DNA of 8,037 bases from positions 1 to 8,037 of the forward strand of contig JALONY010000062.1 in NCBI GenBank assembly GCA_025454715.1, read 5' to 3'. Both the position numbers and the translations under genes were made by a program. The notes beneath the pieces are model-generated. The model did not search any database and had not been told where the DNA came from. It saw nothing but the letters and a program-made list of their open reading frames with translations. The DNA is from Anaerolineae bacterium (GTDB lineage Bacteria; Chloroflexota; Anaerolineae; Aggregatilineales; Phototrophicaceae). This document shows, piece by piece, positions 1 to 7,868 of the stretch; within the stretch, counting starts at the first letter, position 1; the number at the start of each line of letters is the position of its first letter.

Positions 1-726
1 GGGCGACGGCACGCCCGACGGGGTGCGCCAGCGCGCCGCCGCCGAGATGATGGACACCGCCCGCGCCGCCGCCAAGCTCGGGGTCGGGGTGGTCAACGGA
101 TTCACCGGCAGCCCGGTCTGGCACCTGATTTACCGCTTCCCACCGGTCTCGGACGCGATGATTGACGCGGGGTACGCGCAGTTCGCCGCGCTCTGGCACC
201 CGATTTTGGACGTGTTCGACGCGGTTGGGGTCAAGTTCGCGCTAGAGGCGCACCCCAGCGAAATCGCCTATGACCTGTATACCGCCGAAAAGACCCTAGA
301 GGCGCTGGGCTGGCGAAAGACGTTCGGCTTCAACTTCGACCCCAGCCACTTCATCCACCAATTGTTTGACCCGGCCAAGTTCATCGACCGCTTCGCCGAC
401 CGGATTTATCACGTGCACGTCAAAGATTCCAAGGTGCGGCTGGACGGCTCGCGCAGCATCCTCGGCTCACACCTCGGCTTCGGCGATGCGCGTCGGGGGT
501 GGGATTTCGTGTCGCCCGGGCACGGCGACCTCGACATGGACGAGATGATCCGCGCCCTCAACCGCGCCGGTTACGCGGGGCCGCTCTCGGTCGGGTCGAG
601 TGGGAGGACAGCGGTATGGATCGCGAGTTCGGCGCTGCCGAGGCGTGCGCGTGGGTGCGCAAGCACGATTTCAAGCCGTCGGGGCGGGCGTTCGACGCCG
701 CCTTCGACCGCGACCAGCAAGCCTAA
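1..726 (+). pseudogene. Sugar phosphate isomerase/epimerase (TIM barrel), 5' partial, frameshifted near C-terminus
   Basis: The frame opens at position 2 ([13 protein letters not shown]) with no stop upstream, so the N-terminus lies outside the window. The protein resembles the xylose-isomerase-like TIM-barrel family (AP endonuclease 2 / IolE-like), which isomerises or epimerises sugars or cyclitols using a divalent metal. Visible landmarks are GFTGSPVWH, a Glu in FALEAHPSE (245-247), an Asp in FNFDPSH (338-340), HVHVKDS (410-430) and [11 protein letters not shown]. At 589-598 the pentamer GGTCG is tandemly duplicated. Before it the frame reads GPLSV; after it the natural continuation, [17 protein letters not shown] to the TAA at 724-726, lies in another frame. 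Removing one pentamer restores [13 protein letters not shown], the usual last-strand motif with a probable metal-binding Glu. As written, the frame runs with an unrelated tail to a TGA at 767-769. It is either a recent pseudogene or a sequencing error. The family is fairly sure, the substrate unknown. It probably forms an operon with the next gene. Confidence 0.8.
589..598 (+). repeat. Tandem GGTCG duplication causing frameshift
   Basis: Two adjacent copies of GGTCG (589-593 and 594-598). A 5-bp addition shifts the frame by two. Deleting one copy joins the two halves of the isomerase into the motif LSVEWED. This pattern is typical of slippage or of an assembly error. Confidence 0.75.
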
Positions 727-765
727 TCCCTCGTTTTTTTACCCTCATTTAAGGACAAAAACATC

Positions 766-1965
766 ATGAGCGACGGCGGTTTTACCAGTATGGCCAACGC
801 CCGCGCCGAGGGCGACGCCCCAGAACTCGGCATCGGGATGCTCGGCTACGCCTTTATGGGCAAGGCGCACTCGAATGCGTTCAAGAAAATCCCCTATATG
901 ATGTACCCCCCTGCGGCCATCCCCAAGCTGGTCGGGGTGGCGGGGCGCAACCCCGAGGCGGTGCGCGAGGCCGCCAAGCGTTACGGCTACGCCCATGCCT
1001 ATACCGATTGGCGCGACATGCTGGCCAACCCCGACATCCACGTCTTCGACAACGGCGGGCCCAACGACGCGCACGCCGAGCCGTGCATCGTCGCCGCCGA
1101 GGCCGGTAAGCACGTCTTCTGCGAAAAGCCGTTAGCGCGCACCGCCGAGGAAGCCAAGCGGATGTTGGACGCGGTGCAAAAGGCCGGAGTCCGCCACATG
1201 GTGGCCTTCAATTATCGCTTCGTGCCGGCCATCGCCCAGATGAAGCGCTTGATTGACAGTGGCGCGCTCGGGCGGATTTTTCACTTTCGGGCGGTGTACC
1301 TGCAAGAGTGGATTATCGACCCCACCTTCCCCAAAATCTGGCGGCTGGACAAGGCGCAGGCGGGCAGCGGCGCGATGGGTGACCTCGGCAGCCACGTGAT
1401 TGACCTCGCCCGCTTCTTGGTCGGGGAGCCCAAGCGCGTGATGGGCATGAGCCAGACCTTCGTCAAGGAGCGGCCACTGCCCGATGGGTCAGGCGCGATG
1501 GGCGCGGTCGATGTCGATGATGCGTTCGTGTCGCTGGTCGAGTTCGAGGGCGGCACGCTGGGCACCCTCGAGGCCTCGCGCTTCTGCCACGGGCGCAAGA
1601 ACCACCAAGTGATCGAAATCAACGCCGAGCGCGGCACGTTGCGCTTCAACCTCGAGCGGATGAACGAGCTGGAGGTGTATTGGGCGGGGGAGCAACCCCA
1701 AGAGACCCGCGGCTTCCATACCGTGCAGGTCAGCGAGCCATACCACCCGTACTGGGAAAATTGGTGGCCGCAGGGGCACATCATCGGCTGGGAGCACACG
1801 TTCGTGCATGAGTTCGATCACTTTTTCCGCGCCATCGTCACCGGCGCGCCGGTAGACCCGATTGGGGCGACCTTCTTGGACGGCTATCGTAACGCGGTGA
1901 TTTGCGACGCCATCCTCGAGTCGGGGCAGAGCGGGCGCATGGTCGATATTCGCTACGAGGCGTAA
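766..1965 (+). CDS. Gfo/Idh/MocA family NAD(P)-dependent oxidoreductase
   Basis: 399 aa, a usual length for cytoplasmic Gfo/Idh/MocA dehydrogenases, which oxidise sugars, cyclitols or their derivatives with NAD(P). The N-terminal Rossmann fold begins at about residue 21 with [12 protein letters not shown], a glycine-rich dinucleotide loop of slightly atypical spacing. The signature CEKPLA (119-124) contains the catalytic Lys121. FNYRFVPA (148-155) and [10 protein letters not shown] (205-214) follow; Asp206 and His210 are the likely substrate-binding and catalytic residues of the C-terminal alpha/beta domain. The ATG at 766 is chosen because AAGGA lies at 751-755, ten bases upstream. The homologous part starts near residue 20, so the ATG at 790 is possible but has no better ribosome site. 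The start lies 39 bp after the isomerase stop, which suggests one operon; such pairs are common in inositol-type or other sugar catabolism. The substrate cannot be inferred. The stop codon overlaps the A-run of a terminator serving the opposite strand. Confidence 0.92.
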   Translation: MSDGGFTSMANARAEGDAPELGIGMLGYAFMGKAHSNAFKKIPYMMYPPAAIPKLVGVAGRNPEAVREAAKRYGYAHAYTDWRDMLANPDIHVFDNGGPNDAHAEPCIVAAEAGKHVFCEKPLARTAEEAKRMLDAVQKAGVRHMVAFNYRFVPAIAQMKRLIDSGALGRIFHFRAVYLQEWIIDPTFPKIWRLDKAQAGSGAMGDLGSHVIDLARFLVGEPKRVMGMSQTFVKERPLPDGSGAMGAVDVDDAFVSLVEFEGGTLGTLEASRFCHGRKNHQVIEINAERGTLRFNLERMNELEVYWAGEQPQETRGFHTVQVSEPYHPYWENWWPQGHIIGWEHTFVHEFDHFFRAIVTGAPVDPIGATFLDGYRNAVICDAILESGQSGRMVDIRYEA

Positions 1966-2001
1966 AAAACGGGCGGGGGTGGCTCGTCCTGAGCTACCCC
2001 C
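1964..2001 (-). terminator. Intrinsic terminator downstream of cydC
   Basis: On the minus strand GGGGGTAGCTC (2001-1991) pairs with GAGCCACCCCC (1985-1975) around a 5-nt loop, giving 11 pairs including one G-U. A GCCCG spacer and then T6 (1969-1964) follow. The stem begins 17 nt after the cydC stop. On the plus strand the same hairpin follows the oxidoreductase but lacks a T-run, so it is mainly a minus-strand terminator. The 5-nt gap between stem and T-run makes it less than ideal. Confidence 0.65.
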
Positions 2002-2018
2002 AATGGATTTCCATGTCA

Positions 2019-3614
2019 TTACAGGCGTATCACACGGTCAAAGGCGATGCCTTCGGCTTGCGCCTCGTCGTGCAGCAACACGATGAGGGTGCGCCCGTGC
2101 GCAGCCTGCTTGACCGATTGCATGACCTGTGCGGCGGTAGCATGGTCTAGGGCGGCGGTCGGCTCATCCAGAACCCAAATCGGCGCATCGCGCAGGAAAA
2201 CCCGCGCCAACGCCACGCGCTGGCGTTGCCCGCCGCTAAATTTTGCGCCCCCCTCGCCCAAAAACGACTCATAGCCAGCGGGCAGGGCGGCGATGGCCTC
2301 GTGGATATGGGCGCGTTGGGCGGCTTGTATGACCTGCTCGGTGTCTGCGTCAGGGCGGGCAAGGCGGATATTGTCGCCCAACGTGGTGTTGAACAAGTGC
2401 ATCCGCTGTGGCAGAACGCCCATGACCGCCCGCACCGCATCGGGGTCGAGTGTCCGCAAGTCTTGGCCACCCAACCGGATGCAGCCCTGTTGCGGGGTCG
2501 AAAGCGCAGTCAACAGCGCCAAAAGGGTCGATTTTCCGCCGCCGCTGGGCGATACGATGGCGAGATGTTGCCCATGTGGGATGTCGAGCGTTAGGTCGCG
2601 GATGACCGGCACCCGTGGGTCATACCCAAACAGGACTCTTTCGAGCTGAAGGCCGAACGCAGTCGGTACACCCAGACCGTGAGCAGGCGGACTCGGCTGC
2701 GCGTCGAATAAGCGATGTGCAGCGGCCTCGGTCGTGCCCCACTGTTGCGCGGCCTGTGTAAGCGGCTGAAAAGCCTCGAACGCGGCTTGCGCGGCCAAGG
2801 CCAGCGCCGCCAACCACACCCCCCCCACCGACCCGACCGTCAACCCAAGCACGCCGACCAATGCCGCACCGCTCAGGAGCGCGCTCAAGCCGTTCACCCA
2901 GCCGTCGAGGTTGGCGAGGCGCACCTCGGCCTCGCGCACTTGCCCGACGTGCTGGCTCAGCCGCGATAGGTGCGCGCCTTGCACGCCGTAGGCCAGCGCG
3001 TCGGCCATGCCCTGCACCAGCTCAACCGTGTCGGTGGTCAAGTCGGCGCGGCGCGCCACCACCCCACGCCCGAGGTCGCGGGCGCGCCCATGTGCCCAAA
3101 GCGGCACCACGAGGCCGCCCAAAATCAGCAAAATGACGACGGTCAGCCCAGCGGCGAGGTTGAAGCTGAGGACAAGCGCGCTGGTGACGATGCCGACCAA
3201 GACCGCCACCGCAAACGGCCCGACGGCGCGCAAATACACGTTTTGCAAGGTCTCGACATCGGCCATCACCCGTGCCAACAGGTCACCGGTGTGGCGTTGC
3301 CCTAATTGTAGGCCGTTCAAAGGCTCGATGCGCTGATAAAACCGCACGCGCAGGTCGGCCAACAACCGAAAGGTGGCCTCGTGACCGGTCAAGCGCTCGA
3401 GGTAGCGAAAGGCCGCACGCCCGACCCCCAAGCCGCGAACCCCGACGATGCCGAGGCTGAGGTCGGCAATCGACGGGCGCAAGGCAGCCATGGCAATCAA
3501 CCATGACGACGCGACGGCCAAAAATACGCTGGCGAGGATGGTCAACGCGCCGAACGCCGCCGCGACCACAAAACGGCGCAGGTGGGGGCGCATCAGCTCA
3601 AACAGGGTGTGCAT
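2019..3614 (-). CDS. cydC: CydC: thiol reductant ABC exporter, CydC subunit
   Basis: 531 aa half-transporter, slightly shorter than typical CydC. It pairs with CydD in the inner membrane; in characterised bacteria this heterodimer exports thiol reductants (glutathione, cysteine) and is needed for cytochrome bd assembly. Residues 1-300 hold a six-helix transmembrane domain, with LTGHEATFRLLADLRVRFY (75-93) in the first cytoplasmic stretch. The ATPase domain follows: Walker A SPSGGGKST (355-363), Q-loop Gln403 in LPQRMHLF, signature FSGGQRQR (459-466), Walker B IWVLDEP (479-485) with Glu484, and switch His515. The first Walker A glycine is replaced by Ser355, which is unusual. The start at 3614 is supported by GGAGG at 3625-3621, six bases upstream, inside the end of cydD. 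The 17-bp overlap with cydD implies translational coupling. CydC rather than a generic exporter is inferred mainly from pairing with CydD next to cydAB. Confidence 0.92.
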   Translation of the reverse strand: MHTLFELMRPHLRRFVVAAAFGALTILASVFLAVASSWLIAMAALRPSIADLSLGIVGVRGLGVGRAAFRYLERLTGHEATFRLLADLRVRFYQRIEPLNGLQLGQRHTGDLLARVMADVETLQNVYLRAVGPFAVAVLVGIVTSALVLSFNLAAGLTVVILLILGGLVVPLWAHGRARDLGRGVVARRADLTTDTVELVQGMADALAYGVQGAHLSRLSQHVGQVREAEVRLANLDGWVNGLSALLSGAALVGVLGLTVGSVGGVWLAALALAAQAAFEAFQPLTQAAQQWGTTEAAAHRLFDAQPSPPAHGLGVPTAFGLQLERVLFGYDPRVPVIRDLTLDIPHGQHLAIVSPSGGGKSTLLALLTALSTPQQGCIRLGGQDLRTLDPDAVRAVMGVLPQRMHLFNTTLGDNIRLARPDADTEQVIQAAQRAHIHEAIAALPAGYESFLGEGGAKFSGGQRQRVALARVFLRDAPIWVLDEPTAALDHATAAQVMQSVKQAAHGRTLIVLLHDEAQAEGIAFDRVIRL

Positions 3615-5250
3615 CGACGACCTCCAATCGGATGACGGTGTCCATCACGGCGGCGGCGCGCAACCCATGGTCAATCAACAAAACGGTCTTCCCTTCCGTG
3701 GCCTTGGCGAGGTGGACGAGGATGCGCGCCTCGCTGTCTGGGTCGAGGTGTGCGGTCGGCTCATCCAACACCCAGACCGGCGCGGCGCGCAAGAACGCCC
3801 GCGCCAGCGCGATGCGTTGCGCTTGCCCACGGCTCAGGCGCAAGCCATTCTCTCCGACATAGGAGTCGTAGCCGTTGGGCAATGCGCTGATGAACACGTC
3901 TGCATCAGCGGCGCGTGCAGCGGCCACGATGTCTGCGTCGGTGGCCGTGGGGCGCGCCAGCCGCAGGTTGTCGCGGAGTGTGCCGCTGAACAGGGTCGGG
4001 CGCTGCCCGACATAGCTGACTTGGGCGCGCCATGCCGCCCAATCGAACGACTCTGCGCTGGTGTCTTGGCCGTGCAGGGATACTCCCCCGTCGGTCGGGC
4101 GGACAAAGCCCATCACGAGGTTGGCGACGGTGCTCTTGCCACCCCCACTCGTCCCGACCAACGCGACCCGTTGACCGCGAGCGATGTCGAGCGAGAAACC
4201 AGACAGGGCGGGCAGATTGCCCTCGGCATACCTGACCGTGACGCCCCGCAAATGCACACCGTCGGGAGATGGTGCAGGGCGGCCATCAGGGGATGGGCTG
4301 GGCAACGGGGCATCGAGCACCTGCCAAGTTGCGTCTGCGGCGGCCTTGCTGCCCTCGGCGGCATGAAAGCGCGCCGCCAACGTCCGCAGTGGGGTATAAA
4401 ACTCGGGGGCGATGACCAACACGAACAACCCCGCCTCGAACGAGACGTTGGCGGCCAGCAAGCGCAAGCCAATCTCGACCGCGATGATGGCGATGCTGAG
4501 CGACGCCAATAGCTCGAGCGCGAAGGCCGACAAAAACGCCGTCCGCAATACCTCCATCGTCGCCTCGCGGAAATCACCGGTGACTCGGGCGATGATGGCG
4601 GTTTGTGGGCGGCTACGGTTGAGCAATTTCAGGCTTTGCAAGCCTTGGAGCACGTCCAAAAAGTGCGCGCTCAAGCGCCCCATCTCGGCATGGCGGCGGC
4701 GGGCTTGTGCGCCTGCGGCCATGCCAATCAGCGCGCCGAGGAGCGGGATGAGCGGCGCGGTGACGCACAAAATGGCGAACGTGAGCAAATCGACCGGCAA
4801 GACGGCCAGCACGACCATGACCGGCACCATCGCCGCAATCAGTACGGCGGGCAGCAAATCGCGGAAGAACGGGTCGAAACCGTCCGCGCCGTCGGTCAGC
4901 AGGTGCGAGAGCGCGCCGGTGCGCTGGCTGGTCAGGTAAGCGGGGCCCAGTGCGACCAAGCGCGCCAACACCCGTTGGCGCAGGTCGGCCTTGACCGTGG
5001 CGGCCAGACGCCCGCTCAGGCGCGCCATGCCACCGCCCAACACCGCCCGCCCAACCAAGACCCCGGCCAGCCCGACGAACAACGGTGTGAGCTCCTCCAG
5101 CCCTGCACCACCGAGGTGGGCGCGTGCCACGATTTGGCTGAACAGGGCGGCCTGCCCCATCACGATGACGCCGGTCAGGGCAGCTAGGGCGGCCAAGGCC
5201 ACAAAAATGGCACGGCGGCGGCGTGCCTCGGCCATCAAACGCTTGTCCAT
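3598..5250 (-). CDS. cydD: CydD: thiol reductant ABC exporter, CydD subunit
   Basis: 550 aa, a normal CydD length. It is the partner of CydC in the membrane exporter that supports cytochrome bd maturation. The transmembrane domain covers about residues 10-300 and contains the CydD-characteristic APEFYTPLRTLAARFHAAEG (281-300). The ATPase domain has a canonical Walker A GTSGGGKST (366-374), Q-loop Gln416 in YVGQRPTLF, signature RLSRGQAQR (471-479), Walker B VWVLDEP (492-498) and switch His528 in LLIDHG. The signature has Arg where LSGGQ has its first Gly; CydD proteins often vary at this position (LSVGQ). The ATG at 5250 has only a modest Shine-Dalgarno, GAGG at 5265-5262, eleven bases upstream. 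The gene lies 155 bp after cydB, with a strong hairpin at 5287-5326 in its leader, so cydDC could be partly independent of cydAB. Confidence 0.93.
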   Translation of the reverse strand: MDKRLMAEARRRRAIFVALAALAALTGVIVMGQAALFSQIVARAHLGGAGLEELTPLFVGLAGVLVGRAVLGGGMARLSGRLAATVKADLRQRVLARLVALGPAYLTSQRTGALSHLLTDGADGFDPFFRDLLPAVLIAAMVPVMVVLAVLPVDLLTFAILCVTAPLIPLLGALIGMAAGAQARRRHAEMGRLSAHFLDVLQGLQSLKLLNRSRPQTAIIARVTGDFREATMEVLRTAFLSAFALELLASLSIAIIAVEIGLRLLAANVSFEAGLFVLVIAPEFYTPLRTLAARFHAAEGSKAAADATWQVLDAPLPSPSPDGRPAPSPDGVHLRGVTVRYAEGNLPALSGFSLDIARGQRVALVGTSGGGKSTVANLVMGFVRPTDGGVSLHGQDTSAESFDWAAWRAQVSYVGQRPTLFSGTLRDNLRLARPTATDADIVAAARAADADVFISALPNGYDSYVGENGLRLSRGQAQRIALARAFLRAAPVWVLDEPTAHLDPDSEARILVHLAKATEGKTVLLIDHGLRAAAVMDTVIRLEVVDAHPV

Positions 5251-5286
5251 AGGATCGGAAACCTCGACATGGCTGGGGATTTAGCG

Positions 5287-5326
5287 GACGGATGGGGCGC
5301 GTCTGCGGTGGCGCGCCCCATCCGTC
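5287..5326 (-). repeat. Perfect 15-bp inverted repeat ahead of cydD
   Basis: The arm GACGGATGGGGCGCG (5287-5301) is followed by a 10-nt spacer and its exact reverse complement (5312-5326). Twelve of the fifteen pairs are G-C. In the cydBDC mRNA it would form a very stable hairpin whose base lies 36 nt before the cydD ATG. No T-run follows on either strand, so it is not a standard intrinsic terminator. An mRNA processing/stability element, an attenuator or an extragenic repeat are all possible. Confidence 0.8.
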
Positions 5327-5339
5327 GGGGTGGAACATA

Positions 5340-5350
5340 ATTCTATTCTA
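5340..5350 (-). promoter_or_regulatory. Possible -10 region for cydDC
   Basis: The minus strand reads TAGAATAGAAT, two overlapping copies of TAGAAT, in an AT-rich patch (5334-5356) that stands out from its GC-rich surroundings. No convincing -35 is visible about 17 bp upstream. If it were used, the 5-kb-side hairpin at 5287-5326 would lie inside the cydDC leader. This is speculative. Confidence 0.25.
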
Positions 5351-5369
5351 AGAAAGAGGGAGGAGGTCT

Positions 5370-5397
5370 GGCAGGGCGCGGCGGAAGGCGACCTGCC
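5370..5397 (-). other. Weaker hairpin after cydB
   Basis: GGCAGG (5370-5375) pairs with CCTGCC (5392-5397); inside it, after a G/A mismatch, CGC (5377-5379) pairs with GCG (5388-5390) around an 8-nt loop. On the minus strand it begins 8 nt after the cydB stop and is followed by a pyrimidine-rich stretch with TTTCTT only about 14 nt later. It may be a weak or partial terminator separating cydAB from cydDC, or an mRNA 3'-end stabiliser. Confidence 0.35.
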
Positions 5398-5406
5398 CTC
5401 GAGGGC
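5395..5406. repeat. 12-bp palindrome GCCCTCGAGGGC at the cydB stop
   Basis: A perfect self-complementary dodecamer immediately after the cydB stop, overlapping the last base of that codon. It has no spacer, so an RNA hairpin of it would be poor; it competes for bases with the hairpin at 5370-5397. Its function, if any, is unknown. Confidence 0.4.
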
Positions 5407-6416
5407 TAATACTCCAGATGGCTCTTATCGGTCAGGCGCTTGCGGAACACCCAGTACGTCCACGCCTGATAGGCCAACACGATTGGGACGACCGTCAGGG
5501 CAATCACGCTCATCACGCTCAGCGTGTATTGGCTAGACGAAGCGTTGTAGATGGTCAGGTCGAAGGCTTCACCCAAGCTGCTGGGCATCACCCGTGGGAA
5601 CAGGTAGGCGAACAGCAGGAGCACCGCGCCAGCCAGCGCCGCGCTGGTGCCCGCGAAAGCGAGGCCGAAGCGACCGCTCTTGAGCGTGTGATAGAGCGCA
5701 ACCCCCAAGCCTGCCACCGCGATGACCAGCGCCAGCACAGTGAAGACCGTCAGGCGGCTGAGGAGCTGAGGAGCCGAGACCAACACGACCACGACCACCA
5801 AGAGCGCCACGGGGATGACCAACCGCTTGGCAATGGCTGTGGCGCGGGTCTGGACGACGCCGCCCGACTTCAGGCTGAGGAACAGCGCGCCATGCAGGGT
5901 GAACAGCAGCAACGTGGTCAGGCCACCGGCCAGCGCATAGGGGTTGAGCAAGTCGAAAAACGAGCCGATGAAGGTCATGCTGCCGTCGATGGCGACCCCA
6001 CGGGCGATGTTGGCGACCGCCACGCCCCACAGCAAGGCTGGCACGGCGCTACCGAACACGATGCCGCGATCCCACCACACGCGCCAGCGCCGGTCGTCCA
6101 GCTTCGAGCGGAACTCGAACGCGACACCGCGCACGATGAGCGCGATCAAAATCAGGAACAGCGCCAAGTAGAACCCGCTGAACAAGGTGGCGTACCAGTT
6201 GGGGAAGGCGGCGAAAATCGCCCCACCTGCCGTCAGCAACCAGACCTCGTTGCCGTCCCAGTGTGGCCCAATCGTGTTGATGGCCACACGGCGCTCGGTA
6301 TCGTTTTTGGCGACGAACGGCAGCAGGATGCCGACCCCGTAGTCGAACCCTTCGAGGATGAAGAAGCCGACGAACAACACACTAATCAGGATGAACCACA
6401 GCGTTTGCAAATCCAT
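5406..6416 (-). CDS. cydB: CydB: cytochrome bd ubiquinol/menaquinol oxidase subunit II
   Basis: 336 aa, close to the usual CydB length. It is the second membrane subunit of the cytochrome bd quinol oxidase and partners CydA in reducing O2 to water. Hydrophobic segments run from residue 6 to near 325, consistent with about eight or nine helices. Conserved motifs are ILEGFDYGVG (20-29) and GPHWDGNEVWL (50-60), whose acidic Asp54 corresponds to the conserved CydB aspartate, plus FEFRSK near 100. The ATG at 6416 is preceded eight bases upstream by AAGGAG (6430-6425), which overlaps the cydA stop codon; only 12 bp separate the two genes, so they are co-translated. An ATG at 6421-6419 is out of frame and is not used. 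The TAG stop at 5408-5406 is embedded in a 12-bp palindrome. Confidence 0.96.
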   Translation of the reverse strand: MDLQTLWFILISVLFVGFFILEGFDYGVGILLPFVAKNDTERRVAINTIGPHWDGNEVWLLTAGGAIFAAFPNWYATLFSGFYLALFLILIALIVRGVAFEFRSKLDDRRWRVWWDRGIVFGSAVPALLWGVAVANIARGVAIDGSMTFIGSFFDLLNPYALAGGLTTLLLFTLHGALFLSLKSGGVVQTRATAIAKRLVIPVALLVVVVVLVSAPQLLSRLTVFTVLALVIAVAGLGVALYHTLKSGRFGLAFAGTSAALAGAVLLLFAYLFPRVMPSSLGEAFDLTIYNASSSQYTLSVMSVIALTVVPIVLAYQAWTYWVFRKRLTDKSHLEY

Positions 6417-6428
6417 GACATAGGCTCC

Positions 6429-7829
6429 TTAATACATGCCCTTGAGGGTGGCGTTTTCGGGGACGTTGAGGACGGGGGTGGTGGCAGTACCGCCCACGCC
6501 AGCGCGGGCGAACTTTTGCAGCAGGTACAGGTCAGCCACCATCAACAGGCCGTAGACCAGCGTGAAGCCAATCAGCGAAATCCACAGCATCGGGACGGTG
6601 ACATTGGGCGAGACCGCGCTTTCGACCCGCATGATGCCCTGCACAATCCACGGCTGACGACCGACCTCGGTCAGCAACCAACCGGTGGTGTTGGCGAGAT
6701 AAGGCAACAAGATGGCGGCCAGCAACCCGCGCAAGAACCAGCGCGAGGTCTCGAGACGACGGGTGAAGACCAGCACCAACCCGACCAACCCGAGCAAGAA
6801 CATCAACATCCCCGCGCCGACCATCGCACGGAAGCTCCAATAGGTCAGCCAAATGGCGGGCGGGACATAATCGCCCGGGCCGTACAAGGCCTCGTATTCG
6901 GCTTGGAGGCTGTTGATGCCGCGCACCTGCCCATCGGGGGTGTTGTAGCTCAGGAAGCTGAGCAACGACGGGATGCGGATGTTGAAGACCGACTGGCGGT
7001 TCTCTTCGTCGCCAATTTGGAACATCGACAAGCCCGCCGGGTCTTCATCTTCCCACAAGCCCTCGGCGGCGGCCAATTTCATCGGCTGGGTCTCGGCCAT
7101 CCGTTGCCCTTGCGCGTGGCCAGCCAACATCGTGCCGAACACCGCGACCGTCCCGACGATGAGGCCGATGCGCGCCGAGGTGCGGAAGACCTCAATGTTG
7201 TTGGTGCCGCGCAGCAGGTGATAGGCACTGATGCCGACCACGAAAAATGCACCCGTGGTCAGGCCGCCCAGCGCCACATGGGGGAACTGGAGCAACACGT
7301 TGGGGTTGGTAATGACCGCGAAAAAGTCGGTCATTTCGGCGCGCCCGCTCTCGGCAATGGTGTAGCCGACGGGGTTTTGCATAAAGCTGTTGGCCACCAA
7401 AATCCAGAAAGCCGAGATGTTGGCCGCGATGGCCACCAGCCAAATCGAGGCGAGGTGAGCGCGGCGCGACAGCTTGTCCCAGCCGAAAATCCACACCCCC
7501 AAGAAGGTCGATTCGATGAAGAAGGCCACCAGTGCCTCGATGGCCAGCGGCGCGCCGAAGATGTCCCCGACGAAGCGCGAATATTCCGACCAGTTCATAC
7601 CGAATTGAAACTCTTGGACGATGCCCGTCACAACGCCCATAGCGAAGTTAATCAGGAACAGCTTGCCCCAGAATTTCGCCATTTGCTTGTATTTCTCTTT
7701 GTTGGTACGGACATAAGCCGTCTGCATCAGGGCGATGATGATGGACAACCCCAAGCTCAACGGCACAAAGAAAAAGTGGTAAACCGTGGTGACTCCAAAC
7801 TGTAACCGTGCTAAATCAAGCGCTTCCAT
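6429..7829 (-). CDS. cydA: CydA: cytochrome bd ubiquinol/menaquinol oxidase subunit I
   Basis: 466 aa from the ATG at 7829. It is the heme-bearing subunit that oxidises quinol and carries b558, b595 and d. By alignment from memory with E. coli CydA: His18 in VYHFFFVPLSLG is the high-spin heme ligand (E. coli His19), His184 in QFPHVALGG and Met336 in FRAM are the b558 ligands (His186, Met393), with Arg334 beside Met336. Glu98 and Glu106 match the proton-pathway glutamates. QPMKLAAAE holds the quinol-binding Lys251/Glu256, and GRQPW is at 390-394. About 55 residues fewer than E. coli CydA, with little between GRQPW and the last helix, indicate the short Q-loop class. The start is set by AGGGGA (7842-7837), seven bases upstream, and by the family N-terminus; the frame is open to 7952 but that extension crosses the promoter. 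It is the first gene of the cyd cluster. Confidence 0.96.
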   Translation of the reverse strand: MEALDLARLQFGVTTVYHFFFVPLSLGLSIIIALMQTAYVRTNKEKYKQMAKFWGKLFLINFAMGVVTGIVQEFQFGMNWSEYSRFVGDIFGAPLAIEALVAFFIESTFLGVWIFGWDKLSRRAHLASIWLVAIAANISAFWILVANSFMQNPVGYTIAESGRAEMTDFFAVITNPNVLLQFPHVALGGLTTGAFFVVGISAYHLLRGTNNIEVFRTSARIGLIVGTVAVFGTMLAGHAQGQRMAETQPMKLAAAEGLWEDEDPAGLSMFQIGDEENRQSVFNIRIPSLLSFLSYNTPDGQVRGINSLQAEYEALYGPGDYVPPAIWLTYWSFRAMVGAGMLMFLLGLVGLVLVFTRRLETSRWFLRGLLAAILLPYLANTTGWLLTEVGRQPWIVQGIMRVESAVSPNVTVPMLWISLIGFTLVYGLLMVADLYLLQKFARAGVGGTATTPVLNVPENATLKGMY

Positions 7830-7836
7830 AACCAAA

Positions 7837-7842
7837 TCCCCT
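7837..7842 (-). promoter_or_regulatory. Ribosome binding site of cydA
   Basis: The minus strand reads AGGGGA within the purine run GAGAGGGGA, seven bases before the ATG at 7829. It decides this start over upstream in-frame ATG codons. Confidence 0.8.
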
Positions 7843-7868
7843 CTCACCTCACGCTCATCGATGACCTG

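Noticed and set aside
589..598. Programmed ribosomal frameshift in the isomerase
   Set aside because: There is no slippery heptamer. A pentamer tandem duplication explains the frame change simply.
499..726. Separate 75-aa gene in the frame after the isomerase break
   Set aside because: Only its last 43 residues make sense, and they continue the isomerase; the first part is an out-of-frame shadow of it.
3448..4512. 354-codon open frame on the plus strand, antisense to cydC and cydD
   Set aside because: It lies opposite well-supported ABC transporter genes, shows no recognisable motif, and is explained by the high third-position GC of the real genes.
5418..7805. 795-codon open frame on the plus strand, antisense to cydB and cydA
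   Set aside because: Its product is a low-complexity mix rich in Q, H, R, D and E with no domain, as expected from the complement of GC-rich membrane-protein genes. cydA and cydB on the other strand have clear motifs along their whole length.
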